64,000 nt of DNA from VAZQ01 sp963771845. Its GTDB lineage: Bacteria; Pseudomonadota; Alphaproteobacteria; Rhizobiales; Xanthobacteraceae. Shown here in pieces: positions 45,050 to 54,238 of the stretch (within the stretch, counting starts at the first letter, position 1; each line of letters begins with the position of its first letter). The notes beneath the pieces were generated by a model. That model searched no databases, was not told the DNA's origin, and saw nothing but the letters and a program-made list of their open reading frames with translations. The stretch lies in assembly GCA_963771845.1 (NCBI GenBank), contig CAVYVC010000030.1, forward strand, positions 124,001 to 188,000, given 5' to 3'. Position numbers and translations under genes: made by a program.

Positions 45050-45346
45050 CACACCACTCTTCGAACGCAGATCATCCCCAACGCGGGGCAAGCATACGAC
45101 GCAGGAAGGGGGGAGGCAATTGCTGGAAAGACACACCTGTGCTGCGGCAGATTGAGGAACGTCCTCGGCCAGCCTGCCGCAATCGCGCGCATGCTGGCGC
45201 AGCACCTTTGGATCCACAAATCTGCTCCGATCCTAACCTGGGTTAACCCGTGGGGCAGGGGGACGTTCCGGCTGGACCACGGGTGGACAGAGAAGATGAG
45301 ACGTTCACGGATCTGTGGTCCGTCCTCTGTTGTGCGTTCTCCGGCT
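45050..45346. other. Intergenic region between the zinc-ribbon gene and the M24 peptidase gene
   Basis: About 300 bases. An open frame upstream of the zinc-ribbon start (to 45217) has HARDCGRLAEDV, resembling the beginning of a short rhizobial protein family, but no complete member. A 10-base palindrome GGGTTAACCC lies at about 45239-45248. Nothing else is supported. Confidence 0.3.
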
Positions 45347-46579
45347 TCACATCAGCAGCTGGCCCGCGCGGAACAAACCCTGCGGAAGCCGGTGCAGCGA
45401 TTCACATCCGCCTGCAGTCACGCGCACGAGCTCGCCGATCTGCACGCCCGCCGTTTCATCGCGCGTGATGACATTGGGCTGAACCACCAGGCACATGTTC
45501 TCGCGTAATGTCAGCGTGGCGGGATGTCCGGCAGGCCTGCTGTTTGAGCCGAGAATGGGCGCGAAATAGCCGCCCCCATAGCCGTGCACGAGATCGTCGT
45601 AGGTGGTGAAGCCGTTGTTTTCGATGATCGAGGAGGCCTCGATGAGCTCGGCGGCCGCAACTCCCGGCCGGATCGCCTGGGTGATGGCGGCAAAAGCTGC
45701 CACCGCGGTCGCGTGCAGATCGCAATAGAGCGGCGTCGGCTCCGCCTCAACGGTGAAGCCGCGCAGCACCTGGCCGGAATAATCCCACCACGCCGCTGAG
45801 AGCTCGCAGAACACGAAGTCGCCGGGCAAAATGCGACGCCGTGATGTGAATTGTCTCGGCACGCAAACTGCGGGCGCGGCCATTTGCGTGGCGCCGATAA
45901 AGTGAATGACGGTGCTGCCGCCGAGCCCGACATAGGCGCGCTCGATCAGGTTGCCGAGCTCGTGCTCGCTCATGCCCGCCCGCGTGCCCGCGATGAGGGC
46001 GGCCATGCCGGCGTCGCTGAGCGCCGCGCCAATGCGCAGCCACGCAATCTCCTCTTCTGATTTGTTCATCCGAAGCGCGATGTATTGCGCATCGAGCGAA
46101 ACAAGCTCGCAGCTAGCCTCCAGCGTCTTCCATTTCGGCCCGGCGAGCGGGCCGATCACGCCGACGCGCCTTGCGCCGCGGCGGGAAAGCTCCTCGCCCG
46201 CCTTGACGATGGCCTTCTCCTCGCCCCAGCGCACATCAACGCCACGCGCGAGCATGCGCGCCTGGGGGAGATGATTGTAGTACTCGACAAACATCGTCAT
46301 CGTCGCGCTGGGACGAAAAACGGTCAGCGCCTCGTTCGTGCCCGGCCAGCCGGTCACCCAACGCGTCGCGTTGCCCACGTTCTGCGCCGTGACGATCAGC
46401 AGGTGGTCGACGCCTTCGCGCTCCATCACGAGCGCGAGGGCGCCATGGCGGCGGCGATATTCGCCATCGGAAAACCGCGGGTGATCCTGCTCGAAGATGA
46501 TGCGCAGCTCCGGCGCAAGGTTGAGCGCATCGCAACGCGAAAGCCCGTGCGAAGATGACGAACTCGTTTCCTGTGCCAT
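45347..46579 (-). CDS. M24 family (creatinase/aminopeptidase P-like) protein lacking metal ligands
   Basis: The 410-residue protein has an N-terminal creatinase domain (about 30-170) and a pita-bread C-terminal domain. The five metal ligands of true aminopeptidase P are not conserved: the first Asp region reads FCELSAAWWDYSGQVLRG, Gln-Pro replaces Glu-Pro in VVQPNVI, and IGELV replaces the last IED; only the HGYGGGYFAPI histidine is kept. Creatinase and ectoine hydrolase DoeA are also metal-free members of this fold. Function is therefore probably C-N hydrolysis of a small molecule. It is divergent from a binding-protein gene. Confidence 0.85.
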   Translation of the reverse strand: MAQETSSSSSHGLSRCDALNLAPELRIIFEQDHPRFSDGEYRRRHGALALVMEREGVDHLLIVTAQNVGNATRWVTGWPGTNEALTVFRPSATMTMFVEYYNHLPQARMLARGVDVRWGEEKAIVKAGEELSRRGARRVGVIGPLAGPKWKTLEASCELVSLDAQYIALRMNKSEEEIAWLRIGAALSDAGMAALIAGTRAGMSEHELGNLIERAYVGLGGSTVIHFIGATQMAAPAVCVPRQFTSRRRILPGDFVFCELSAAWWDYSGQVLRGFTVEAEPTPLYCDLHATAVAAFAAITQAIRPGVAAAELIEASSIIENNGFTTYDDLVHGYGGGYFAPILGSNSRPAGHPATLTLRENMCLVVQPNVITRDETAGVQIGELVRVTAGGCESLHRLPQGLFRAGQLLM

Positions 46580-46654
46580 TTCCGGCTCCCAACCGCTTGT
46601 GCGAGACCACTGCCGCCGCGTAGGTTGCAGATAAACAAAGAGGAGGAAAGGCGG

Positions 46655-47656
46655 ATGCTGCCCCGTTTAGTTGCCGCACTCATGCTGGCCGGCACGCTTG
46701 GCGTGTCCGTCGTCTCGGCCGAGCCGGTAAAGATCAGGGCGGGATGGGTGGTGGCGCCGGCCTCGCTCCTTCCGGTGCTGTTCGCAAAGCCGGGGCTCGC
46801 GCGGCACCAGGGCCAGTCCTACACTTTTGAGCCCATCAACATCCGCGCTTCCCCGCTCCAGATCACCGCGCTCGCCGCGGGCGAAATTGAAATTGCAGCG
46901 CTCGGATTTTCAAGCTTTCCGTTTGCGGTGGAGAATGCGGGCCTTGCAGATCTGCGCATCATCGCGCACGAGATTACCGACGGCGCCGGCGACAGTTTCA
47001 GCACCCATTTCATGGTGCGCAAGGATGGCGGCATTCGCACGCCCGCGGATCTCAAAGGCAAGGTCGTCGCGGTCAACGGGCTCGGCACCGGCGTGCACAT
47101 GGCGCTCCAGGCGATGCTGCACAAACATGGCCTGGAGGACCGGCGCGATTACACCACCATCGAGGCGCCGTTCCCGACCATGAAGGCGGTGCTGCTCGAA
47201 GGCAAGGCCGACCTGGTCGTGACCACGACGCCGTTCGTGTTCGATCCGGAGCTCAACGAGAAGGCGCGCACGCTGTTCACACAGAGCGACGCCATGGGTC
47301 CTTCCGAACTGTCGTTCTGGACCGCGCGCGCAGCGTTTCTCGCCAAGAACCGGGCGGCCGTGATCGATTTCCTCGAGGACAGTTTGCGCGCGCTGCACTG
47401 GTATCTCGATCCGGGCAATCGCAAGGAGGCGATTGCGTTCATTGCGGGGTTTCTCAAGCAGCCGCCGCAACGATTCGAGAGCTGGATTTTCAGCAAGAAC
47501 GATTTTTATCGTGATCCGGGTGGTCTTGTTGACCTTGCCGCGCTTCAGCGCAACGTCGACCTCATGCGCGAGCTCGGCTTTATTTCCCGGCCACTGGATG
47601 TCACACGCCACGCTGGTCTCGATCTGGTCAAGGAAGCTTCGCAGAGGTTGAAATGA
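46655..47656 (+). CDS. ABC transporter substrate-binding protein (NMT1/SsuA-like), orphan
   Basis: A 333-residue periplasmic protein with signal peptide MLPRLVAALMLAGTLGVSVV... cleaved near SAEPV. Family features are IRAGWVVAPASLLPVLFAKP, EIEIAALGFSSFPFAVENAG, and VNGLGTGVHMALQAMLHKHG. ATG 46655 follows GAGGAGGAAAGG. No ATPase or permease is adjacent, so it either shares one encoded elsewhere or belongs to the catabolic genes that follow. Confidence 0.85.
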   Translation: MLPRLVAALMLAGTLGVSVVSAEPVKIRAGWVVAPASLLPVLFAKPGLARHQGQSYTFEPINIRASPLQITALAAGEIEIAALGFSSFPFAVENAGLADLRIIAHEITDGAGDSFSTHFMVRKDGGIRTPADLKGKVVAVNGLGTGVHMALQAMLHKHGLEDRRDYTTIEAPFPTMKAVLLEGKADLVVTTTPFVFDPELNEKARTLFTQSDAMGPSELSFWTARAAFLAKNRAAVIDFLEDSLRALHWYLDPGNRKEAIAFIAGFLKQPPQRFESWIFSKNDFYRDPGGLVDLAALQRNVDLMRELGFISRPLDVTRHAGLDLVKEASQRLK

Positions 47657-47696
47657 ACACGCCTGTCCCGGGCGGGCCGCAGCGGACCGCTGTGGT

Positions 47697-47761
47697 GCAG
47701 ACCCGGGACCTTCAGGGGCTGTGACGATCCCGGGTCTGCGGCGCAGCATTGCATGCTGCGC
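47697..47761. repeat. Palindromic repeat pair between binding-protein and monooxygenase genes
   Basis: GCAGACCCGGGA (47697-47708) is the reverse complement of 47728-47739, and GCGCAGCAT (47741-47749) of 47753-47761. Two adjacent hairpins fill most of the 141-base gap. They may act as a terminator or a transcript-stability element. Confidence 0.6.
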
Positions 47762-47797
47762 TGCGCCCGGCGGTACGGGGAGGAGCTTGCAACAGCA

Positions 47798-48841
47798 ATG
47801 AAAATTGGATTGTTTGATCACGTCGAGCATGGCGACCGGCCGCTCGCCACGCTGTTCGATGAACGGTTGACCTTTGCCAAGGCGGCCGACGACGCCGGCA
47901 TCTACTGCCTGCACGTGGCGGAACATCACGCGACCCCGCTCAACATGGTGCCGGTCCCGGGCGTCTATCTCGGCGTCGTCGCGCGCGCCACGCGGCGCAT
48001 GCGGCTCGGCCCGCTCGTCTATCTCCTTCCGCTCTATTCGCCGCTGCGCCTGATCGAGGAAATCTGCATGCTCGATCACTTGAGCTATGGGCGGCTCGAA
48101 GTCGGCGTCGGTCGCGGGGTGTCACCCTTCGAGCTGAAATATCACAAGGTCGAGCACGACGAATCGCGCGACATTTTCATTGATGCATTCAAGTGCATCA
48201 GCGCGGGATTGACGGCCGACAGCCTGAGCTACAGCGGGCCGCATTTTTCCTATGAGAAGGTGCCCATTGCGCTGCGGCCGCTGCAACAGCCGCATCCACC
48301 GTTCTGGTATGGCTCCTCCAACACCACCGGCTCGACCTGGGCGGGCGAGCAGGGGCTGCATTTCGTCACGCTCGGACCGATGGCCGTGGCCAAGGCCAAC
48401 GTCGCCGCGTTCAAGGAAGCCTTCGCCAAGCGTGGACGCGCGGCGCAGCCCAAGGTCGAATTCCCGGGCGGTGCCGCCATCGGGGTGCAGCGCCACATCT
48501 TTGTCGCCGACACCGACGAGGAAGCCAAACGCTTCGCCAAACCCGCGATGGACCGTCACCTCGCTCATCTCAACTGGCTGCGCGACCTGCACGGGGTCAC
48601 CGGGCTTACCACGCGGCTCGGCGTGCAGCGCGGTGCCGATTACGAAGCCTGCGTCGCCGACGGGACCGTCATTTCCGGCAGGCCTGAGACCGTGCGCGCC
48701 GAGATCGGGCGCCAGGTGGACGAGCTCGGCGTGAATTACCTCCTCACCTATCTCTTCCTCGGCACCATGACGCTTGCGCAGGCGCTGCGCTCACTTGCGC
48801 TGTTTTCCTCCGAGGTAATGCCGAAGCTGGCGCGCCTTTGA
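47798..48841 (+). CDS. LLM class flavin-dependent oxidoreductase
   Basis: Luciferase-like monooxygenases use reduced FMN to oxidise small organic molecules. The 347-residue protein has GLFDHVEHGDRPL, VAEHHATPLNMVPVPGV, RMRLGPLVYLLPLYSPLRL and GRLEVGVGRGVSPFELKYH, all typical of the bacterial LLM family. ATG 47798 is the family start. It probably works with the extradiol-type dioxygenase next to it in degrading an aromatic or related compound. Confidence 0.9.
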   Translation: MKIGLFDHVEHGDRPLATLFDERLTFAKAADDAGIYCLHVAEHHATPLNMVPVPGVYLGVVARATRRMRLGPLVYLLPLYSPLRLIEEICMLDHLSYGRLEVGVGRGVSPFELKYHKVEHDESRDIFIDAFKCISAGLTADSLSYSGPHFSYEKVPIALRPLQQPHPPFWYGSSNTTGSTWAGEQGLHFVTLGPMAVAKANVAAFKEAFAKRGRAAQPKVEFPGGAAIGVQRHIFVADTDEEAKRFAKPAMDRHLAHLNWLRDLHGVTGLTTRLGVQRGADYEACVADGTVISGRPETVRAEIGRQVDELGVNYLLTYLFLGTMTLAQALRSLALFSSEVMPKLARL

Positions 48842-48941
48842 GAGCAGACGTGTGCCGGGCGCGGAGCGCTCTGGCTCTTAACTCTGCGCTGTGGCACATT
48901 CCCGGCCAGCAACGGCAAATCAACACGAAGGGCAAACGGCC

Positions 48942-49898
48942 ATGGCAAACGGCAGGGTTACAGGCGTCCGCAGCATCGAGCTTGGCGTTCGCGATCTCCA
49001 CCAATCGGCGCAGTTCTACAGCAACGTGTGGGCACTGGAGGAAGTAGCCTCCGATGCCGGCACCATCCATTTCCGGGCCACCGGCGGCGAGCATCACGTT
49101 TTGACCATCCGCGAGCGCGGGAAGCCGGCGCTGCTTGGCGTGCATTTCGCGGCGGAAGATCGCGTGGCCGTCGATGCGCTGTGCGCGAAAGCGAAAGGCT
49201 ACGGGGTCGAGGTCGAGGGCAATCCGGCCGCGCTGCCTGCGAGCGCCGGCGGCGGTTACGGCTTTCGCTTCAAGTCCCCGGATGGGCTGCCCATGAGCAT
49301 CGCATGCGATCTCGTCGCGCATCCAAACGTGGTGCTCGATCGCTCGCGTCCGACCAAGATCAGCCATGTCGTCCTCAACAGCGCGCGCACCGAAGACCAG
49401 GTGCCGTTCTTCGCCGATGTGCTGGGATTCAAACTCTCCGACAGCACCCAAATGATGGAGTTCCTGCGCTGCAGCGCTGACCACCACAGCATCGCGATCT
49501 TTCGCAACAACGGACCCTCGCTCAATCATGTCGCTTACGAGCTGCCCAATATCGATGGGCTGATGCGCGGCACGGGGCGGGTCAAACAGAGCGGTTTCGA
49601 GATTGCCTGGGGGATCGGACGCCACGGGCCGGGCAGCAACGTGTTCTCCTATTTCATCGAGCCCAACGGCTTTGTTGCGGAATACACCGCCGAGCTCGAT
49701 CAGATCGACGAGGCCACACACGTGCCCATGGGCCCGGACTACTGGAACAAGGTGATGCCCATGCCCGACCGCTGGGGTACCGCCGGGGCGCCATCGAACC
49801 ACATGCGTGCCGCCATGTCGGGAGCGCTCTATCTCGGTGAGGAAGGCGAGCGCTGTGAGGACATCATCGGCCGCAGTTTGGGGGCAGCGGCAGAGTAA
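48942..49898 (+). CDS. VOC superfamily extradiol-type dioxygenase
   Basis: A 318-residue protein with two VOC modules, like type I extradiol (catechol 2,3-) dioxygenases. In the second module the iron ligands are visible: His in ISHVVLNSA, His in LNHVAYEL and Glu in VAEYTAEL, plus the conserved RHGPGSNVFSYFIEPNG. ATG 48942 is chosen because it starts the first module. It follows the LLM gene by 100 bases. Ring cleavage of a catechol is likely; the exact substrate is unknown. Confidence 0.87.
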   Translation: MANGRVTGVRSIELGVRDLHQSAQFYSNVWALEEVASDAGTIHFRATGGEHHVLTIRERGKPALLGVHFAAEDRVAVDALCAKAKGYGVEVEGNPAALPASAGGGYGFRFKSPDGLPMSIACDLVAHPNVVLDRSRPTKISHVVLNSARTEDQVPFFADVLGFKLSDSTQMMEFLRCSADHHSIAIFRNNGPSLNHVAYELPNIDGLMRGTGRVKQSGFEIAWGIGRHGPGSNVFSYFIEPNGFVAEYTAELDQIDEATHVPMGPDYWNKVMPMPDRWGTAGAPSNHMRAAMSGALYLGEEGERCEDIIGRSLGAAAE

Positions 49899-49900
49899 AC

Positions 49901-49974
49901 GCGAATAGCGAGTAGCGAAGAGGGGCCATCGGGCGCAGTTTGCTTCCCTATTCGCCATTCGCCATTCGCTACTC
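49901..49974. repeat. Low-complexity heptamer-type inverted repeat
   Basis: GCGAATA and GAGTAGCGAA (49901-49919) face TATTCGC (49949-49955) and TTCGCTACTC (49965-49974), with CGCCATTCGCCATTCG between. Such GAATAGC/GAGTAGC units are a dispersed repeat type in Bradyrhizobium-like genomes. It fills the gap between the dioxygenase and MBL genes. Confidence 0.65.
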
Positions 49975-49982
49975 ACTCCTTC

Positions 49983-50909
49983 ATGGACATCCCCTTCGAC
50001 AAGGCGCTCGATCTCGTCCCCGGCAAGGTCGAGGAGGCGGGACCGGGGGTGCGGCGGCTGCTTGCGAACAACCCGAGCCCGTTCACCTACAAGGGAACGG
50101 TCTCCTATATCGTCGGACGCGGGCAGGTCGCGATCATCGATCCCGGACCGCTTGATGAGGCGCATATCGCCGCGCTACTCGACGCCGTGCGCGGCGAGAC
50201 CGTCACCCACATTTTCGTGACCCACACCCACCGCGATCATTCCCCGGCAACGCCTGCCATCAAATCGGCAACGGGAGCGCTCGTGCTTGCGCAGGGGCCG
50301 CATCGCCCGGCGCGCGCGCTGCACGGTGGTGAAGCGCCGCGCCTCGATGCCAGCAACGACACCGATTTTTGTCCCGATCGCGCCCTTGCCGATGGCGAGA
50401 TGGTCGGGGGCAAGGGATGGACCATGGAAGCGGTCACCACGCCCGGTCACACCGCAAATCACATGGCCTTTGCGTTCAAAGAAGCCAATGTCCTGTTCTC
50501 GGGCGATCATGTGATGGCATGGTCAACGCCGGTCGTGGCCCCGCCCGACGGTTCCATGCGCGACTACATGGCCTCGCTGCACAAGCTCGCCCGGCGCTCG
50601 GAGCCGGTCTATTTTCCCGGCCATGGCGGGGCGGTGCGCGATGCGCCGCGCTTCGTGCAGCGCTACATCGGTCACCGGCTGGCGCGCGAAGCCGCAATCC
50701 TGCGCCGGCTCGACAAGGGCGAAGCCGACATCTCCGCGATTGTGCGCGCAATTTATATCGGACTGGATCCGCGCCTGGTTAAAGCTGCAGGCTTCTCGGT
50801 GCTCGCGCATTTGGAAGACCTGGCCGCGCGCGGGCTCATCGCGACCGATGGCGAGCCCTCGCTCGCCGGCAGTTACCGCCGCTCCCGCTCGGCCGCGCGC
50901 TTGCCCTGA
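49983..50909 (+). CDS. MBL fold metallo-hydrolase (LACTB2-like)
   Basis: A 308-residue metallo-beta-lactamase-fold protein with the zinc motif THTHRDH (His81, His83, Asp85, His86), TPGHTANHMAF and LFSGDHVMAW, followed by YFPGHGGAV and a C-terminal helical domain with AHLEDLAARGLI, as in LACTB2/glyoxalase II-like enzymes. The product is cytoplasmic. Its 3' end overlaps the convergent DUF1499 gene by 37 bases. Confidence 0.9.
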   Translation: MDIPFDKALDLVPGKVEEAGPGVRRLLANNPSPFTYKGTVSYIVGRGQVAIIDPGPLDEAHIAALLDAVRGETVTHIFVTHTHRDHSPATPAIKSATGALVLAQGPHRPARALHGGEAPRLDASNDTDFCPDRALADGEMVGGKGWTMEAVTTPGHTANHMAFAFKEANVLFSGDHVMAWSTPVVAPPDGSMRDYMASLHKLARRSEPVYFPGHGGAVRDAPRFVQRYIGHRLAREAAILRRLDKGEADISAIVRAIYIGLDPRLVKAAGFSVLAHLEDLAARGLIATDGEPSLAGSYRRSRSAARLP

Positions 50910-51760
50910 TCCTTCTTGCCCAAGCCCTTCTTCGCCACCGGCGGCGCCGGTGGCCGCTCGTTTCTCTGGTTGCGGATCGCGTCCTCGATGTCGTTCATCA
51001 GCCGGCGCACGCGCGAGGCATTGGTGCCGAAATCAAACGTTCCGTAGCGCGAGGAGGAACGCGCGTCGATGCGCGCGCCCTCCGGATCCGCGCGGACGCG
51101 CACCACCACGTCGTCGCGAAAGCCCATGAGCGATGAATAGGCGACTGCCTCGATGCGGCCCTCGCGGCGTCCCGGCACGGGCTCGCGCGCCTCGATGACG
51201 CGCCAATAGGGGGCGAGGAACGAGTCCTTGTGCTTGTTCATCACCGTGAGCGCCGCGCGGTAAGCGTTCGCCGGCGTAGCGCTGGTGCCGATCGGGCCGA
51301 TATCGGGATAGGCGTTGCGCTGCTGCTCGGCTGTGTAGAGGCCGGCATAAACGACCGGGTTTGCATCGCGCGGCCGCGCCCGCGCGAGCGCCTCATAGCG
51401 CGGCGGATCGATGGGATCGGTGGTGATGTCGTAGATCCAGGGCAACCGGTAGGCTCGCACGCCGAGATAGGCAGGGTAGGCGAGCAGCAGGAGCGAGATC
51501 GCCATCGCCGCCAGCGCCGCGCGCATTCCGGCAAGCCCCTCCATCCAGATGACGGCGAAGGCCGCCAATGCGAGGAGGAGCGCAGCAACGGCGATCGCAA
51601 GTGCGCCGCCGAGCGTCGCCAGCGCAGGCTTTACTTCCAGCATGCCCGAGCGCACGACAATCATCGCAAGAAAGGCGGCGGCGAACGCGAAGCCAGCCAT
51701 CCGGCGCGCCCAGATGGCGAGCCTGGAATTCGGTTCGGTATGAATGTAGCGCCGGTTCAT
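50873..51760 (-). CDS. DUF1499 domain-containing membrane protein
   Basis: A 295-residue protein with about three or four N-terminal TM segments (about residues 20-125) and a soluble DUF1499 domain with EAVAYSSLMGFRDDVVVRVR and IDARSSSRYGTFDFGTNASR. The tail is Lys/Arg-rich. Function unknown. It follows the M48 peptidase gene by a few bases and completes a DUF898-M48-DUF1499 operon. The ATG at 51760 or 51766 may start it. Confidence 0.82.
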   Translation of the reverse strand: MNRRYIHTEPNSRLAIWARRMAGFAFAAAFLAMIVVRSGMLEVKPALATLGGALAIAVAALLLALAAFAVIWMEGLAGMRAALAAMAISLLLLAYPAYLGVRAYRLPWIYDITTDPIDPPRYEALARARPRDANPVVYAGLYTAEQQRNAYPDIGPIGTSATPANAYRAALTVMNKHKDSFLAPYWRVIEAREPVPGRREGRIEAVAYSSLMGFRDDVVVRVRADPEGARIDARSSSRYGTFDFGTNASRVRRLMNDIEDAIRNQRNERPPAPPVAKKGLGKKDQGKRAAERERR

Positions 51761-51767
51761 CAGCATC

Positions 51768-52904
51768 TCAGGCACCCGAGCAGATGGTCTTGAGGGCGGC
51801 CCAGTCCGCGCTGTCAAGGAGCGGCCTGGTCGGGCCGGATCCTGCGAGCCTCTCGATCGCGGCCACGCGATGGGGCGTCTCGGGATGGTCGATCAGGATT
51901 TTCGGGCCGGGATGGGTGCTGCCCGCGATCCGCGTCAGGATGGTCCCGAGCGCGCGCGGATCGCCGCCGATCCTGCGCATCAGCATGACGCTGTATGCAT
52001 CGGCGGCGGCTTCAACGGTACGGCTATAGCTCGTCTGGAGAATGGTTTTGGAGGTGTAGACCACCGCGCCGCCGCCGAAGAAGTCGCCGAGCAGCATGCC
52101 AAACAAAAACGAAAGCCCGGCGCTCTCGACCAGGGTTCGTGTGCTGTCGCGGTGGGCCGCGTGTCCCATCTCGTGGGCGATGACACCCGCGAGTTCGTCC
52201 GCCGACTGCGCTTTGTCGATCAGTCCTTCAAAGACATAGATGTGACCACCCGGGAGCGTGATGGCATTCGCGTCTTTCTTGCGCACGATCAAAACTTTGA
52301 GCGGGAAGGGCAAGGCCGCGCCGACCTGGAGCGCAGCGATCAATTTGTCGAAAGCCGCGCGGCCGGCCTGCTCGTTGGCGGTGTTGCCGCACTCGAAGGC
52401 GGCACCCTGATGATTGCTGTCCAGCATTGCGCGCGCCTGCGCGTCCACCGTGTCGCCGAGCTTGCGCTCGATGGCATAAGGAATGAGCGGAGTGATCTCG
52501 GCCGCAAGCAGCGGCACGCCGACGATGGCAACGAGCAGGAGCGAGGCGGTGGCCGCAATGGTCCAGAAGATCACCTTGCCGCGCAGCCGCCGCTCAATGC
52601 GCTCGGCGCGATCGACTGGCGTTGAACGGGCGTCGATGGCAGCGATCAATCGCGGATCCTTGATTTCGAGCCGCGCCAGCACAGGATTGCCCGCCGTGCC
52701 CAGCCGCAGGAGGCCCTGTGGCGCGGAATGGGTCTCGAGCGCATCGTATGGCCATTCCGCAAGCACGCTGCCGTCTTCGGCGTGCATGCGCAGCATTTGC
52801 GGCGCAAGCTCGACGGTGACGTCGTGATGAGCCGCGGTTCGTCCGTCGTAAAAAACGCCGCGCCCGGAAACCGGCAAGAGGAACTGCGTGTCGGGCGCGT
52901 TCAT
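51768..52904 (-). CDS. M48 family metallopeptidase, membrane-anchored
   Basis: A 378-residue protein with an N-terminal soluble region, one TM segment (about 112-134) and a peptidase domain with HEMGH (His244, Glu245, His248) and a third zinc ligand Glu298 in RTVEAAADAYS. A C-terminal segment DHPETPHRVAAIERL resembles the M48 Ste24/BepA pattern. ATG 52904 overlaps the DUF898 stop by 4 bases. It probably degrades or processes periplasmic or membrane proteins. Confidence 0.9.
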   Translation of the reverse strand: MNAPDTQFLLPVSGRGVFYDGRTAAHHDVTVELAPQMLRMHAEDGSVLAEWPYDALETHSAPQGLLRLGTAGNPVLARLEIKDPRLIAAIDARSTPVDRAERIERRLRGKVIFWTIAATASLLLVAIVGVPLLAAEITPLIPYAIERKLGDTVDAQARAMLDSNHQGAAFECGNTANEQAGRAAFDKLIAALQVGAALPFPLKVLIVRKKDANAITLPGGHIYVFEGLIDKAQSADELAGVIAHEMGHAAHRDSTRTLVESAGLSFLFGMLLGDFFGGGAVVYTSKTILQTSYSRTVEAAADAYSVMLMRRIGGDPRALGTILTRIAGSTHPGPKILIDHPETPHRVAAIERLAGSGPTRPLLDSADWAALKTICSGA

Positions 52905-54169
52905 AGACTGCCAACATTGAGCGCATCGGCGAGGCCCTCGCCGATGGGAGAGGCGGCCTCGCCTGCGCCGGCAACCTGCTCCAGGATGGAGACGTTCGAC
53001 ACATCGAGTGTCTCGATCACGCAGCGCCATAGGCCGAGCTTGACGGTCGCCTGGTAGATCGCGGAATAGCCGAGCGCGGCCGCCACATAGGCTGCAAGCC
53101 CGAGCACGGTGGTGATGACTTCGGTGCGCACCGTGTCGCTGGTATAGGGCGTAATGCGTGAAACGGCGTATGCGCCGATCGCGGCTACGATGGCGGCGAC
53201 GAGTGTGAACAGCAACGCATAAGCGAGGAAGCGCGCGTAGACGCCGTAGATCTGGGCGGTGCGCAGACGCGACTTCACCGCAACCTCGCCGAAGCGCAAT
53301 CCCGACACCCACCAGCGCAGCAAAATGGCCTGAAAAATCGGGTACAGAATGGTGATTGCAAGCAGGAGCCATACGCAGGTCAACGCGCCGATTACAAGCG
53401 CTCCGGCCACCCCGCTGCTCTCAAGCCAAGCCGAAACGTCGGTCGCCGAAGTCTGCCTCACCGCATCCCAGTCAATCGCGCCGATGGTGCCAATCGCACC
53501 GATCACAAACGGCACCACCGCAATGAACCACAACAGGATGCCGCTTGCGAACAGCCGCCAGCCCGAGCCCTCGAACGCGCCGGGCAGATTGCCGAAGAAG
53601 GTGTAGCGCATCTTGAAGCTTTCGAGGTGCGACTGTGCGAAGGGATAGGCAAGCCCGAGCGTGAGCGCCACCAGGCTCCACCAGTACACGGCGCAAATGG
53701 AGTATCGCCAGGCCGAGCCCTCCTGATGAAAGCGCACGCCGCGATAAATGGTGCGCGTGAGCCGGTAGCGGCGGGCGCGATAGACCGCGTACTGGCCGAG
53801 AAAGGTGATGGCAACAAGTCCGAGCGTGCTCCAGAGCTCACCGAAGGCAAGAGCAAGGAGAAAGAAAGCGACATAGAGCGGCACCAGGATCGCGATCGCC
53901 ATCAGAAAGCCGAGCAGCAATTCACGCGCGGTGCCCGTGTATTCGAAGCTCTCACCGCCCACCTCGGTGTTGGACCATAAAAAACGCCGGATATCGGTCG
54001 TGAGCCAGAAACGATAGATGCCGAGCGTGAACATCAGCAGCACGGCCCCGCGCGCGAGCAGGCGCCAGAATGCGTCGGCGAGCCCAAGGAAGCGGGCAGC
54101 ACCGGCTGCTGGCGAGACCGGTGCCGCCGCAGCAGGTACGGCCGGCACGCTCGCGTGGGTGGTGTTCAT
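52901..54169 (-). CDS. YjgN/DUF898 family membrane protein
   Basis: A 422-residue polytopic protein with the YjgN signature GIYRFWLTTDIRRFLWSNT, GESFEYTGTARELLLGFLMA, RYRLTRTIYRGVRFHQEGSA and WWVSGLRFGEVAVKS. The role is unknown. It heads a three-gene operon with M48 and DUF1499, an arrangement recurring in rhizobia. ATG 54169 is used. Confidence 0.9.
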   Translation of the reverse strand: MNTTHASVPAVPAAAAPVSPAAGAARFLGLADAFWRLLARGAVLLMFTLGIYRFWLTTDIRRFLWSNTEVGGESFEYTGTARELLLGFLMAIAILVPLYVAFFLLALAFGELWSTLGLVAITFLGQYAVYRARRYRLTRTIYRGVRFHQEGSAWRYSICAVYWWSLVALTLGLAYPFAQSHLESFKMRYTFFGNLPGAFEGSGWRLFASGILLWFIAVVPFVIGAIGTIGAIDWDAVRQTSATDVSAWLESSGVAGALVIGALTCVWLLLAITILYPIFQAILLRWWVSGLRFGEVAVKSRLRTAQIYGVYARFLAYALLFTLVAAIVAAIGAYAVSRITPYTSDTVRTEVITTVLGLAAYVAAALGYSAIYQATVKLGLWRCVIETLDVSNVSILEQVAGAGEAASPIGEGLADALNVGSL

Positions 54170-54238
54170 ACCCGGATTTCCTGGAGGGGCGCCGTGCAAC
54201 ACGGGAGCTACGAACTAACCCCCCTGGTATGGCAAGAA

